Shown here: in pieces, positions 21,471 through 33,262 of the stretch
How positions within the stretch are numbered: position 1 is the stretch's first letter
How the letters are laid out: each line of letters begins with the position of its first letter
Assembly: GCA_032164245.1 (NCBI GenBank)
Contig: JAVMKO010000003.1
Location: 35,649,390 to 35,713,389, forward strand
Length of the DNA: 64,000 bases
Direction of reading: 5' to 3'
Source: Sternotherus odoratus
Taxonomy: Eukaryota > Chordata > Testudines > Kinosternidae
The notes under the pieces: generated by a model
The model's database searches: none
Told to the model about the DNA's origin: nothing
The model's input: only the letters and a program-made list of their open reading frames with translations
Translations under genes and position numbers: made by a program

Positions 21471-23923
21471 GTCAGATAAATATAACAGATAGTTCAGCCT
21501 CCAAAGTCCTTCCAAAGACTTACTAGACAGTGCATTTAGAATCAAATATAGAGTATATCGAAATAATACTTATTAATGCAATTGTTAATGAAATGCTGTT
21601 TTAATACATGTACTATCACAAAGGCTAATTTACTTATTTCTGTGGAGCTTTGCTGCAATTGGATAGGATGGGTTTTTTAAATGGTTGTTACATTTTAAGT
21701 TGATTTTTTTCACCCGAATAAATATGATTCTTCAGACATTTGTAAAAGTATTTCCCCTTATTTTTAGCTCACATTTTCTTTAAAATTCAGAGCCTCACAA
21801 ATGTCAGTTTCATTCAATGAAGGCGCAGCACATTGGATCTATTCTGCTCAGCAAAATGTCTGGGTATTTTGCAATCTCTTTAAATACTCTAATTATTGGA
21901 TTATAATTTTACAAAGTTTAATTCCTTGCAGAACACCTTCTTTTTGTATATTTAATGATTAGTGCTTACAGTTCTCGTTCTTTGTCATTTTTCTTTTGCA
22001 TCCTTTTAATTATTGCAACTTTATGATTTGACGGACTCAACCGCAGTAAAACTCCCTTCACATATTCTGGAACTATCTGTATGAAGAAATTCCACCGACT
22101 GTACATTCTTTAAGGCCCAGCCCTGCCTTAATTTAAAGACCAGCTGATACCAGAGGGAAAAGTTTGAAAAGATTCTATTGAAAATTATTCTATTTCTAGA
22201 TCATATATTTTCTATAGTTCTCCTTCCAGGCATGTTATAAGAAGACCTATTCTTTCAGAGTTTTTTCTGCTTCAGCAAGCTATTTTTCATCTGAAGTCAA
22301 AATCCTCTGTGACTTCACAGCTAGTTGTTGTGGGAATTATCACTATGTAACAAGGGGTCATGATTTCAGGGAAAGAAAAGGCAGAGACACAAATGAGCTT
22401 GAGAGAAACTGAGCCAGGTTATCAATGGAGCAGTTCTACTGATTTACACCAGCTCAGGATCTATCCCAAACAGCATGTATTTATGGAGTCTTGGGCACAA
22501 ACTCTCATTGACTTTAATGGGAGAAGAATTGAGACGTGGACCGTGGGAGTTTTGCCTGAGTTAGAATAGCAGGATAAGGCACACAGGAAAAATGGCAAAT
22601 GGGACCCAATCATGTTACATGAGGGAAGAACTACACCTATGCAAATAAGGGCAGAACTGAAACCATATGAGAGTAGCTGTTTCTAGATAATTTATCAAAG
22701 GACTCATTGGTTTTCAAAAGTTCATGTCCCCTTGTTCTCATATCAGACATTAGCTGCCATAGCAATGCATCATGTATTCGCTCCCTGTTTCCTCAGAAGT
22801 CAGTATCTCCCATTGAGAGTCACGCTCGAGCTCCACTTTCTTAGACCCTCCCAGCATATTTTCACTAAAAGTCACTTAGATCCTCCACATCATGGTTTCA
22901 TTCTTGTTGGTTTAACTTCTGCTGTTCTATCTTTGACTTCATTCCTTGGAGCTTCAAGGATTCCCTGATTCCCCACACACATTCATATAGGACTGAGAGA
23001 TTGGGGGGTGGAGGGGAGGTAGTTATCTCCCTCTGAAAATCATTAATACCTTTTTTTTAGCAGCCACAAGGAGCATCAATGTCAAGCACACCAACCTGTG
23101 ATCAGTGTCACTGTCTTCCATCCACCAAACAGCAGATACAGCTGGGTACTTGTGATACACAAGTACCTGTAATATGACCTCTCTCAAAGAATGACAATAA
23201 ATTCACATCAGGAATAGCTCTGCTGACCAACGTGATTTCCTTACTCAGGGCTGGATTAGAGTCAAGAGATCTGCTCATGGATTCTGCCCTCTGTGTGTGT
23301 GAATCTCACCTCTGTATCATCCTCCTTTTGGTTTAGCAGAGAACTCTCTGTGGGCCTAGAAATGCTCATGTGGGAAGGGGGCCAGAAAAGGCTAAGCATG
23401 AAGGATACACATTAGCCCTCACCAACCCTGCTGAATTAACAGAAACTGAATTGAAAGCTAAGGTGGCATTACCTTTTCCGTGATGGCCTCTCAACAGCAT
23501 ACATAGCAAGTGGGGAATGTCTTGGCAGTACAACTCCCATTGGGAGTAGCATGGGCAGTTAGATGGAGCTGGTGGTGGAAGGGAACCTGGAGCTACTGCA
23601 CATGGATAATCCTATGCTTCTAGTGGAGCCTTGATATCTACACATCGTGGGGATTTTCAGGTTATTTTGGTAAAACCCCAGCTCATTCTGCAGGGTGAGA
23701 GTCCCCACAGTGCAACAATCTGGGGAGAGTTCTGAGGGGACAACAGATGTCTCCTTTCCTGTGGGCTTTTCTAAGGGAGGGGAGAATCTGGCCATAGTTT
23801 TTATTCAATACTAGGCGTGCCAAGGTTGCTAACTCCCACACCCAAGGGAACCTGAGCAGCATGGCACATAAGACAAGGGACTGTTGAGCCCTCTGAGTTT
23901 TCTATATTAATAATAAAAGTTAC
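21471..23923. other. GCM1 intron 4 remainder
   Basis: AT-rich intron. 'ctgatttacaccagctcagg' at about 22440 belongs to a common amniote repeat also seen near 33000 and 25107. No other features. Confidence 0.5.
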
Positions 23924-24052
23924 CTCAGCCTCCCGGCATCTTTTTAGTCTTGGAGAGGTGGGAGAAACAGCTGTATGTGCTTTCTGTATTGATCTTCTTG
24001 CTTCCGCTTCTAGCTTTGTTTCTGGCCTCTGGTGATCATGGGCCCCCTTGGA
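23924..24052 (-). CDS. GCM1: GCM1 coding exon 4 (end of GCM domain)
   Basis: Encodes residues 156-198, starting [21 protein letters not shown], the C-terminal end of the GCM domain. Histidines 160 and 162 complete the first zinc site expected from the family structure. The second half (serine/proline- and basic-rich, ending KRCREAE) leaves the domain and diverges from mammals. Acceptor TTCTAAAG before 24052, donor GAG/GTAACT after 23924, both at codon boundaries. Length 129 nt, exactly 43 codons. Confidence 0.94.
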
Positions 24053-24574
24053 CTTTAGAAAGGAATGGGTTAAGTTCAAGTTAAAAACAGAGCCCAAGCA
24101 ATAACTTTTAGAGTTCAGCACTTCTGGTATGTATTTAAAATCCATGTAGGGACTGTGTGCCCCAGAGGATTAGAGCCTGTCTCCTCACATGCTATATTCA
24201 ACTCAGCAAAACAGAATAGGGTGGTCCGCTGATGGTGGACATTTGTAGGAATCACAAAACCATTGCACAACATTTACAGCTCGGGCTCTTCTCAACAGAG
24301 CCCGGAGTTGCAGGGTTGATGCCAGTCAGAACTAAGGCATGTGGGGAAGTTCCCTCTCTGTGGTGTGTGTGAGAAGCCAGTTCCATTAGTTCTTTAATGA
24401 ACACACACATATCTTTCAAAACTAATATATATATATATAGTATGATTAATCAGAAAATTATTTCCCACCTCTAGTTCTCTGAGAATTAACTTGATATAAG
24501 CATGTTTGTAAATACAATATGTTAATTTTTAAAACAAAATATGTTTGGCCAGGTCCCCAGCAGCTGTGAAGACC

Positions 24575-24761
24575 TGGGGGAGAGGAAGCATAGTGCAGAA
24601 CTTCACCTTGGACCTAAGAGTCATGTGTTCAATTCCCTGCTCTGCCCTAGATTTCCTCTGCAACCTTAGGCAGGTCACTTAGCTACTCTGTGCCTCAGTT
24701 CCCCATCTGTAAAATGTGGGTAATAGCACTACCTTGCCACAGAGGGTAGTGTTGTCTGGAC
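24575..24761 (+). repeat. MIR SINE, left half (interrupted)
   Basis: 'cactctgtgcctcagttccc'-type core and 'catctgtaaaatgtgggtaa' run to 24760; the tail resumes at 24978 with 'gtgaggtgctcatataatat'. Split by the SINE below, in GCM1 intron 3. Confidence 0.75.
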
Positions 24762-24977
24762 AAACCCACCCTCCCTGATCGGAGATAACAAGCTGGTTCA
24801 GCCTAATTGGACTAACCTTTTTACCTCCTACCTGGTTCTTGCCTACTTTTCTATACCTGCCTCTGGACACTTCCACTGCTTGCATCCGACGAAGCCCACG
24901 AAAGCTTATGCTACAAAACGTTCACAGGACTTTGTTACCTTTGCTATTCCAGACTAACACGGCTACCTCTCTGATTC
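24762..24977 (-). mobile_element. Turtle tRNA-derived SINE, antisense
   Basis: Ends in 'aacacggctacctctctgatt', the antisense SINE head, preceded by 'gcatccgacgaag' and 'cacgaaagcttatgct'. The distal block 'ctccctgatcggagataaca' to 'cttccactgcttgc' matches the spacer of the 20.7-kb inverted unit. A single arm only. Target duplication not resolved. Confidence 0.8.
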
Positions 24978-25040
24978 TTGATGTTAAACATGGTGAGGTG
25001 CTCATATAATATGGTAGTGGGAGTATAAGTACTTACAAAA
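24978..25040 (+). repeat. MIR SINE, right half
   Basis: Tail 'ggtgaggtgctcatataata' and 'gagtataagtacttac', continuing the copy cut at 24761. Confidence 0.7.
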
Positions 25041-25313
25041 AACAAAACAACCCCCCTTGAAAATTTCCCAAAGGGTCATAGTACAGTTTTTAAAAAATAT
25101 CTCTTTACACCAGTCAAGATCTGGCCCATTATCTAACTGTTTGAGCAATTGGTACTAAATGCTAAAAAAGTATAGTGTGTGTATGATGGACTGCTACAGA
25201 CATGCTTAGGTATGTCTTCTTATTGCTCTAAGAAATCCTTGTTCCTGGATGGTGCATTCTGGGAAGGATGTAACAGCAAAACAGCATTTCTGAAGCTTAG
25301 TCCTATACTTTAG

Positions 25314-25588
25314 ACTATGTCTTCACTGCAGCTGGGAGAGCATCTCCCTGCCTGCATAGACACATGCTAGCTCTGCTCTAGCTAGCACACTAAAAATAGC
25401 GGTGTGGATACCAAGTACAAGCCCACCTGATCCCCCTCCCCCAAGTCTGTACTCGAGTGGCTAGGCTGTGTCGTCTCCTGTGTCATATCATTAACATGGT
25501 TATTTTTAGCACGGTAGCTCAAGCAGAGCTAGTCCATATCTGTCTACCCAGGCTGGGAAGCACATCCCAGTTGCTGTGTAGACTGGCC
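25314..25588. mobile_element. Foldback MITE in GCM1 intron 3
   Basis: Outer ends 'tatgtcttcactgcagctgg' and, reversed, 'ggccagtctacacagcaactg' are imperfect inverted repeats of the 'tatgtctacactgca' type found in turtles. Inner arms also pair: 'actaaaaatagcggtgtgga' with 'atggttatttttagcacggt'. No coding capacity. Confidence 0.65.
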
Positions 25589-25706
25589 CTCATGGGTATG
25601 ATGCATTAGGAAGTAATGATAATATAAGATTCTTATTAGGTAGGACAAATACATGTTTCTGATTCAATTTTTTAAACTGGTCTGGATAAAACTGTTTTAC
25701 ACCAAC

Positions 25707-25819
25707 CTGAAAAAATATGAATGGCCCTTCGTGCCTCCAGAAGTTGGTGACAGGGTACCCACCATGGCCTCGACAGGAAATAAGCTTTAAAGGTCCACTG
25801 CAGTTTGGACAGCATTTCC
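25707..25819 (-). CDS. GCM1: GCM1 coding exon 3 (second half of GCM domain)
   Basis: Encodes residues 118-155. The split arginine codon (A from exon 2, GG here) restores RKCCPNC, followed by [20 protein letters not shown] and [10 protein letters not shown], a hallmark block of the GCM domain. Cysteines at residues 121, 124 and 133 sit where the family places zinc ligands. The acceptor is a pyrimidine tract ending TTTCAG before 25819. The donor is CAG/GTTGGT after 25707, weaker than the other donors in this gene but a valid GT in the right phase. The exon is 113 nt, so exons 2 and 3 together keep the frame. Confidence 0.95.
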
Positions 25820-26282
25820 CTGAAACAAGGGTAGGAGGATACATTAGCATTTGTGCAGGTGATCTCGCAGTCAGAGGAATCCAATCTGTGAGAATGGTTC
25901 ATTTGCAGTGGATTGTTGCCTTATGGTGCTTGTGTGCTCAGAAGATGCATTGAGTAGAACTGTGCAAAAAACTCTTTCATACATATAGAAAAACAAACAC
26001 TGGCAAAGAATGACCTTTCTCCTGTTTTATATGTCAAGGTGACCTGCAAAGGATATTTTTAAAAAATGTATTTTTTTGCACATAGTTTGGTTTTTCATTG
26101 AAATATTTAAAAAGGTCTGAAAGACTGGGAGATGAGGGTTTTGGTCTTCTGATTGTTTTTCAATGTAGAAGTTGGCCTGGTTAAAATTTTTCTGATAGAA
26201 CAGTTTTGCACTGGGAAATGCTGATTCAATACATAAACATTTTGACAAACCGCCCCAATTTTCACCAAAAGGTTCCAAGAAA

Positions 26283-26612
26283 AATTATAAGAATGGCCAG
26301 ACTGGGTCAGATCAATGGTCCATCTAACCCAGGATCCTGTCGTCCAACAATGGCCAATGCCAGGTACTTCAAAGGGAATGAACAGAACAGGCAGTTATTG
26401 AGTGATCCATTGCCTGTTGTCCATTCCCAGCTTCTTTAAAACAGAGCGAGGGACATTCAGAGCATGGGGTTGCATCCCTGACCATCCTGGCTAATACCCA
26501 TTGATTAACCCATACTCCATGAATTTATCTAGCTCTTTTTTGGAACCCTATTATAGTTTGGCCTTCACAACATCCCCTGGCAATGAGTTCCACAGTGGAA
26601 TGAGTTGACTGT
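26283..26612 (-). mobile_element. CR1 LINE 3' end, antisense
   Basis: 'aagaatggccagactgggtc' with 'caatggccaatgccaggtac' and 'gggaatgaacagaacaggca' is the antisense terminus of the commonest turtle CR1 subfamily. In GCM1 intron 2. Confidence 0.85.
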
Positions 26613-27989
26613 GCATTCAAGTGCCTTGTTTCAACTTTATCATTTCAACTAACAGGATATATTTTGAATGATAAAGTTGAAACAAAGTACTTCAGACTTA
26701 TCAAAAGAAAAAGTTTTGATCAGGTCATTTAGATAGATCTGTAACCAATTATTTTGGCAATTCTATTTTGTGGGAAATTTAGAAATGTTGACTTTTTATT
26801 GTGATTTGGGATGAAAGAAAATTTTGAAATGCCCAAATTTCCTGAGGAATGGAAATGCCAAATTTCAATCAGTTCTATTTAGAAGTATCAGGAATTTCAA
26901 GTCTGATCTTCCCTGGTTTGGCTGGGGGACCTATGTGAAAGCTCAGGGATGTTTATTATGGACTCCAACACTTCAACTAGATTTGGAAGAATTTGATTTA
27001 TTTTTTAAAAAATAAATTCCAATGGATAATATAGAAGTTTATTTTTAAGCATTAGATTTTTTAATATAGAGTTAAATTTTCACAGTTGCACAAAATTATC
27101 AGGGAGCTAACATCACATGTAAAAATATGCAAAGTAGATATCCTGAAACCAACTCTAATAAGTTCTCAACCAGCATTTTTCTTGCTTGTCTATCTGTAAG
27201 TTTTGATTAGTATTGAAAGATTTTTTCTCAATTAATGTGTGCACTGTGATATCAACATTTACTGACATTTACCAATAAAATTTAATCCTTCCATGTCTAG
27301 CTTTAACTGAAATCTTTAACAAAATCTTCCCTTATCCATGTGTTCATTAGTCACTGTTAACAAAACCAAACAATCAAAAATAATTTTAACAGATCTAGCT
27401 AAAAATCTCTTCCCTTCTCAATTACTCAACTTTTGATCTCTTGGCTTTTGTGTTGTTACTTTTTCAGTAATTTCCCAGTCATTACAGAGTCTTCCAACAT
27501 AGATGGACTGAATTTCTAACACAGACACTAGTAAAAAAAAACAAATAATTTTTCTTTAGAAAAATATTTTTTCTACATCATAAATCATCAACTCAATTTT
27601 TCCCTTTGGAGGTCACCTTTAAGTAAAAATATTTGCCTATGGAAGTGAGGTTCCTGTGCAGATTAATATACTAGGAAAGGCTCTGTACTGGATATCAAGC
27701 GTTAGTTAAAGCAAGATAGACAGTACATGCTGACTTTTAAGTCTAACCAGACTTGCAAAAGAAAGTTTTGAGAAGCCAAATTAGTAAAAATAAAAAGGAA
27801 TCAATACTTCTGAAATATGCAAGTTGTATTTAATAATAGGGAATACTGTTGCAATGGCAGTGGGAAAGACTGGATGCTGAAACTAGTCTTTTCCATCTCT
27901 AATTTCTATGATATTATAATAATTTATTAACTAGGGTATTAATAAGAGAACCAAGGCAGGTGTTGCCATTTCCACATAGTCATACTTAC
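26613..27989. other. GCM1 intron 2 remainder
   Basis: AT-rich intron, no other recognisable element. Confidence 0.5.
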
Positions 27990-28242
27990 TTTGCTGTTTC
28001 TGCCTGGCTTTGTCACATATGGCTGGTCTCAGATAGATCTTCCTCCCATCTGCAGCTGAGCAGTCATTGCTGCAGACCACTACCCCGAGGCAAGACTTTT
28101 TTAAGATGCGAGAGTTGTGGTTATTGGTGTTTCTCATCGCCCAGCTACTCAGGTGCCGCTGAGCATTTTTATCATCCGAGCTATAGATATGCTTTACATA
28201 GGAATCTGGCCATTCCTGAAACCAATCTGTTTGTTTCACATC
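27990..28242 (-). CDS. GCM1: GCM1 coding exon 2 (core of GCM domain)
   Basis: Encodes residues 34-117 plus the first base of codon 118, the main DNA-recognition part of the GCM domain. Visible in order are [46 protein letters not shown] and [19 protein letters not shown], nearly identical to vertebrate GCM1 as I know it and clearly closer to it than to GCM2. Cysteines at residues 84, 90 and 94 fall at positions expected to bind zinc. The acceptor reads TTCTTAACAG before 28242. The donor GTAAGT follows 27990 in phase 1, which matches the next exon. Length 253 nt. No stop or frameshift is present. Confidence 0.96.
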
Positions 28243-29400
28243 CTGTTAAGAACCCAAAGAATGACACATTTTAGCCAAGGAAAGAAAGTAGTTTCTCAGT
28301 TTGAGGACAATGGTCTAGATCCTTGTCACTTTGGCACTGTGTAGCAGGCCTAAATCCAGACCAGCCAGTAGCAGGCGGATTCCTTCAGTATAGGCTTGGA
28401 GGATGGCTGGGGAAAGGGACCGTGGCTGCAGTTCCCCTTTGCTACAATGATCTGACCAGCTGCCAGAACAACCCTTTGGCCTTCAGGCTGCTCTAACTCA
28501 TTCCAGGGCCCAGCCAGGTGCAGACCAGCCTCAGGAGTGGAAGGCAAGGTGCCAAGTGACACCTACTTTAAATCAAGTACCCTACCCACCCATCAAACTT
28601 AGCAATTATTAGCTCGTTGATTTCTTGTATGCTCCATGGCCTACTTCACCATTACTATTATTTGAGATGGGCCTGTGCTGCAAAGTTTGGAATCAGAGCC
28701 AAATGTCTGGTTTGGTTTAGCCTGACTTTTCGTAGAGAGAGGATGAGCACGGATGCAAATCCAGACCGCTTCAAAGCTTCCTAGGTCTCCAGATCCAGGG
28801 TTTTGTTCAGGTCAGTTGCTAATTCTCAAACCAGATTTCTGTCTAACTTAAACCTCTTTCTTCCCCCGCCCCATCCCATACAGCATTTCAGTCAGACCTT
28901 ATTTTTCTATTAGAGGTTGAGTCAAAATCTATATTGTAAACAACAGAACGACACAAACAGAATAACAGTTTAGCAAGGGGCCAGCCAGCCATCAACACAA
29001 TGGCTACAATTAGTACAAGAAGAAAATGTAAATAGGCGATGAAGAACCAAACAAACACTCTGATGCCTTAATGGGATTAATGGTGACAATATGAACTAGT
29101 CTCTGCAAAGCACTTTTTTTTTCTTGAGTGCAGTGAAAGCAAAGAAAGGAGAAAAGGTCAAAAGAGACTGAGATCCACGAAGGTCCTACAGAAGCACCTT
29201 GCAAATGTGCACTGGCTGAGAGATCTATTGTGGGAGACCAGCATTGTGGATACATTTTTGCCACCCCTGTGAAAAACTACCCAAGTTTGATACGTTCTGT
29301 TCCCTTGAAAAAAACTTGAGCGGGCCATACATTTTCCAACTAAGCTGAGTTTAATCAGAAAGCATCAGCTCAGCAGAGCAAAACGTTTAACTGAGTCTAT
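28243..29400. other. GCM1 intron 1, 3' part
   Basis: No exon or classifiable repeat seen. Confidence 0.45.
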
Positions 29401-30240
29401 TACAGATTCAATGAAACGTTACTCAAAACCTGGGTTCCTGGATGGCTGCAGGGGAGCCCGTGTTCTGCGGCGGCCCCGCCATGCAGACTGTCTTGTGCTG
29501 GGGGTTGCAGGGCTTCCAGGCTCCCCGTTTCTCCAGCACAAAATCCCAGGAGCCCTGAGCCTCACATCCCCCGGAACTCTCTGGACTGCCGTGCTACCCC
29601 CTCTGCAGCAGCACTGCCCATCTCTCTGCTGTGGAGCAGGAAGCATAGAACGCTGCGAGCCTGAGCTCCAGCTCGGGCTCAAGAACAATCCCATCATGGC
29701 AGGCTTCAAGATCCCTGGGTCTAGAGACAGCTGTGCTAGTGGATTCAGAGCCTGGAAGCCCCATGAAGCCCACTCAGACTAAGCGAATCTACTCCTGTTT
29801 CAAAGCCGGGCAGGTCAAAGCTCACTATAGAACTCTTAGTGGGGAGTAGCAGGGTTCACGTGGACACTTAGTTTGCAGCAGGCTCATGTGGAGAAGATTT
29901 ATACCCCAGTTTTTCCTGAACTATAGAAGCTCTCAGGTCTTCCAGGCTGCCTACTGCAGAATTGGGTGCCTGGAAGTCCTGCGTCGGGCTTCCATTGTTC
30001 AGGGCTGCCGCTGGGCAGCTCTTCCGTGCAAACTGTATCACACTATGGACCCAAGGTCTCCAAATTCCCAAGCCAGCCGGCTCCCTGGACTATCGGACAC
30101 CTGAGTAGGAAGCCAAGGTGCCAGCTGACTTAGGAATCTGGAAGCCCTGGGGTCTCCAGCGCTGTGACAGTCTAGGTGGTGGGGCTGACCCAGGCCAGCG
30201 GACCCTGGGAGTCCAGACAGCTGCTGAATAAAAGTGACAT
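29401..30240. repeat. Unclassified GC-rich segment in GCM1 intron 1
   Basis: About 840 bp distinctly richer in GC than the intron around it. The phrase 'ctggaag(c/t)cc' recurs (near 29753, 29971 and 30140) together with 'ggctccctgg' and 'cttccaggctgcc', suggesting an internally repetitive element. No termini or frame recognised. Confidence 0.35.
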
Positions 30241-32012
30241 TCTGCTGCTATCTGTGATAATAGCAGTGAAACTGAAAAGAATGTCAACTTCACATATTTA
30301 AATTTGGAAATATTATGGTTTGATGCTTCCAAAATGAATTTTTTCAGGCTTTGTGGGTGCACAAAGAATTTCCAAACTACCGAAATGTTTTGAGAACTGA
30401 AAATCCTGAGTTATGGCCAGTGCTACTCAGTTCACACATGCTCAGTAGAGACTTGTTAGAGTTTGGCAGCTATATTTTCTTAAGATTTAATTTGCACTGC
30501 GCATGTTCTAGCCCAGGAATCCAATGGCTGATAAAAACTCTCCCTGCGATTGCTTCTTCCAGCTGCTGGGAGTTGCTTTGGCTCCAGGCTTGGACACTGA
30601 GAACAGGGAGACCATTTCTTCTATGCTCTCTCTCTGTGCTTCATCTGCTGGCTCCTAGGAAGTGTGGAGGTGGACTCCACCTGACTTGAATGCAGGTGGG
30701 ACAAGAGATGGACCTATGGGAGGAGGGCCAATGGTAACAGTAAATTTGGCCAAGGAGCCTTTGAGGTGAAAGGGAGATTGAGACGAGGAGCCTGGGTTGG
30801 GAGGGTGACTGTGAGTGGGAGCCAAGGCGGGGAGACAGATTGGATGAGGAGTTGGGGTTGGGTGGGTGAGGGACTGACTTGGTTTGATAAGGAAACTGGT
30901 GGGCATCAGGATGGGAAGCTCAGGAAGGGAGATCGAGACTTGATGCTGATGTAATGGAAGATTGGGACTCAGAAGGGAAGCATGAAAAGGGAAACTGGGA
31001 CTGGGATAAAGAGCTTGGGGGTGTGTGTGTCACCATTCATCTGCTGTCAACAAATGTATCTTATACCCCCAGCCAGAGTGTGTGTCTCATGCCCTACTAG
31101 TAGCCACATACAGGATGACAACCAGCTAGTGTCCTCCATTACTCTGTTAGCTCAAGTTTCAGAGGCTTGGATCTAAATGTTCCAACAATGCTGATGACCC
31201 ATGTTGGTTTCAAGATGTTGCCACTTAATGGAGTTTCACTTTTTTTAGATTGCTTTTTAAAAAACACATAGGAAACTACACACATACAAACCTACATTAA
31301 CATAACTTTAAGGCTGCAAAGTTTCTGGGTACCTCACTTGAACCAGGGCTCTGATTTGCAGAAGTGTTGAGAACTCACACCTGCAATTGAAAGCAGTGGC
31401 AGCTGTGCTTTTTGAACCTACAAAATGCTGTATATGTCAAAGTACTCTGAAAAATCAACTCCTAGGTATCTCAAATTGGCCACCCAAAGTTACTGGACAC
31501 TTTTGACCATAATCTCTGTGCCTCAGGTAAAATGGGTTAAAAATATCATCCCCTCGCCTCGCAGTGGTGTTGTGAAAATAAATTCACTAATGTTTGTGAA
31601 GCACTCAGATATTATAGTTCTAAACCAATGAGAAAATTAATAAGTATGTATTTATGTATTAAAGCACATTTGAATGATAGGCAGTAAGACATTCAAGAGA
31701 GAGGATAAAGTAAAATATTGAATAGCTGCTTCATCCAACCAGTGAACTAGAAAGCTAGTAAAACTAGAGAATCACTATTTCTTATAACACAGACAGCTCT
31801 TTCAATTGTATAATTCAAGGATAAATGTGTGAATTCTTAAACGTTTTACTGAAGAATTTTCTAGCTCTTCAACAAAATGTCTCATTTTGCCATCTATACC
31901 ATGGATACAGGGGAAGTGGCAAACAAGGAAAGATGATAACATATGGATGTTTCAGAGGGTATCCCATGACTGGCTGAACTTCTAAAATACCTTCTAAAAC
32001 AAATACACTTAC
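30241..32012. other. GCM1 intron 1, 5' part
   Basis: Mostly unremarkable. 31505-31625 ('ctctgtgcctcaggtaaaat', 'gttgtgaaaataaattcact') is a MIR SINE fragment in sense orientation. Confidence 0.5.
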
Positions 32013-32111
32013 CTGAGGCAGTTTGATGTCATTGATATCCCAGCTTCTCATTTCTCCACTCTGAGAAGCAGAGTCCTCCTGGTCCATAATATCATCTGCA
32101 GCTTTCAGCAT
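32013..32111 (-). CDS. GCM1: GCM1 coding exon 1 (N-terminus)
   Basis: First coding exon of GCM1, a nuclear sequence-specific transcription factor. It encodes residues 1-33 and ends in the family motif SWDINDIKLPQ, where the GCM domain begins. The exon stops at a codon boundary (CAG), followed by a textbook GTAAGT donor at 32012-32007. Two in-frame starts are possible: ATG at 32111 (purine at -3) and ATG at 32087 (A at -3, G at +4). The second gives exactly the 25-residue leader length of human GCM1, so the true start is ambiguous; I give the longer form. The frame stays open upstream to 32309, but those residues do not resemble GCM1 and probably belong to intron or 5' UTR. No upstream acceptor or non-coding exon could be fixed. 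Confidence 0.88.
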
Positions 32112-33130
32112 TTCTGAATTCCTTACCAAACTTAGCAAGCAAATCTCCACTGCCTTCTTTTGAAGTTGACTAGTTGTCACCACTCTCAGGCAGTTTACGA
32201 GGAAGCTGTTTCCTGAAGCTAAACGATAGAGAGGCTGCCCATTAAAGATAAAAATCAGTGTTCTTCTGCCAGAAAAACTTGTTCCATTAAAAGTTTTGCA
32301 AGCAGACAAAGCAATGGAAAATATAGCTTAGAGATAGAATGTGATCTTATGGAGGCATCATTCACTGAAAGCACGCCATGAGTTTATTGACAGTTCTGTT
32401 TTGCTCATTCTCCTTTCAGACCAAATTTATGTTCATGTCACTCCACTCCCAAACCTCCTTGTAAGTCAGATCAGAATCAGGCGCTATATTTTCAGAGCCA
32501 AAATGACTGAGGGAGCTCAGCACTTGCTAAGGGCTCTTTTTTCTTGTTGGTTACACAGAAGGATTTTCTCAGACTGTACATTACAAAGCTGAGGTGCAAT
32601 TGGTGAATCTGCAATTTAAATTGAAATGGTTCTCAGCCATTTCAAGAATCGCACGCCTCTCTGAGAGCCCATCAGCTACAAAAATGGACGGAACCGGGCA
32701 GGCTTCAAGCATTTTCCTATCTCAACTAGCAGACAAACAGAAGAAAATGTGGCATGTTAGTTAAAAATGATTGTGGGCATCCCCTACATTTCATACATAG
32801 TTCCTTATGCTTTCTAGACATAATTTCAGTATCAGCTAAGCATAGCACCACAACAGCAATGTGCACACACCTAGAAAAAGGTCTTTTTTCTTGGGTGAAA
32901 TCATTATTATTTCTGAGACAGAAGATCAATCTGAAAAATATCAGCTGGATCTTCAGCTGGTGGAAACTGTCATAGCTTCCTGATCTTCAATGGAGTTACT
33001 TTGATTTACATCAGCTAAGGATCAGATGCAGCATGCTGAGTGGTGAAATATAGATTATATATAGCATAATAATGTATTAGGCAGTTTGTCCAGTAACTGG
33101 GAGCCATTATTGTATTGTTATTGGCTATGC
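32112..33130. other. GCM1 upstream region
   Basis: Should contain the 5' UTR exon boundary, but no unique acceptor could be chosen and no TATA or CpG-rich promoter is obvious. 'tgatttacatcagctaagga' near 33000 is a common amniote repeat. Confidence 0.4.
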
Positions 33131-33262
33131 AAGTGACAGGATCTTGGAGAGGTGCCTCAGTTTACCCATCTAAGAGATTTGTCTGATAATGCCTCACAGG
33201 AGTCTTATGAGGCTCGGTGAACATTTGTAAAGCATGTTGAGATCCATGGATGAAAGATACCA
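33131..33262 (+). repeat. MIR SINE
   Basis: 'aggtgcctcagtttacccat' and 'cctcacaggagtcttatgag' with 'gtaaagcatgttgagatcca'. Confidence 0.75.

Noticed and set aside
32112..32309. 66-codon N-terminal extension of GCM1 exon 1
   Set aside because: Open by chance; no similarity to GCM1 leaders, which are about 25-33 residues before the first intron.
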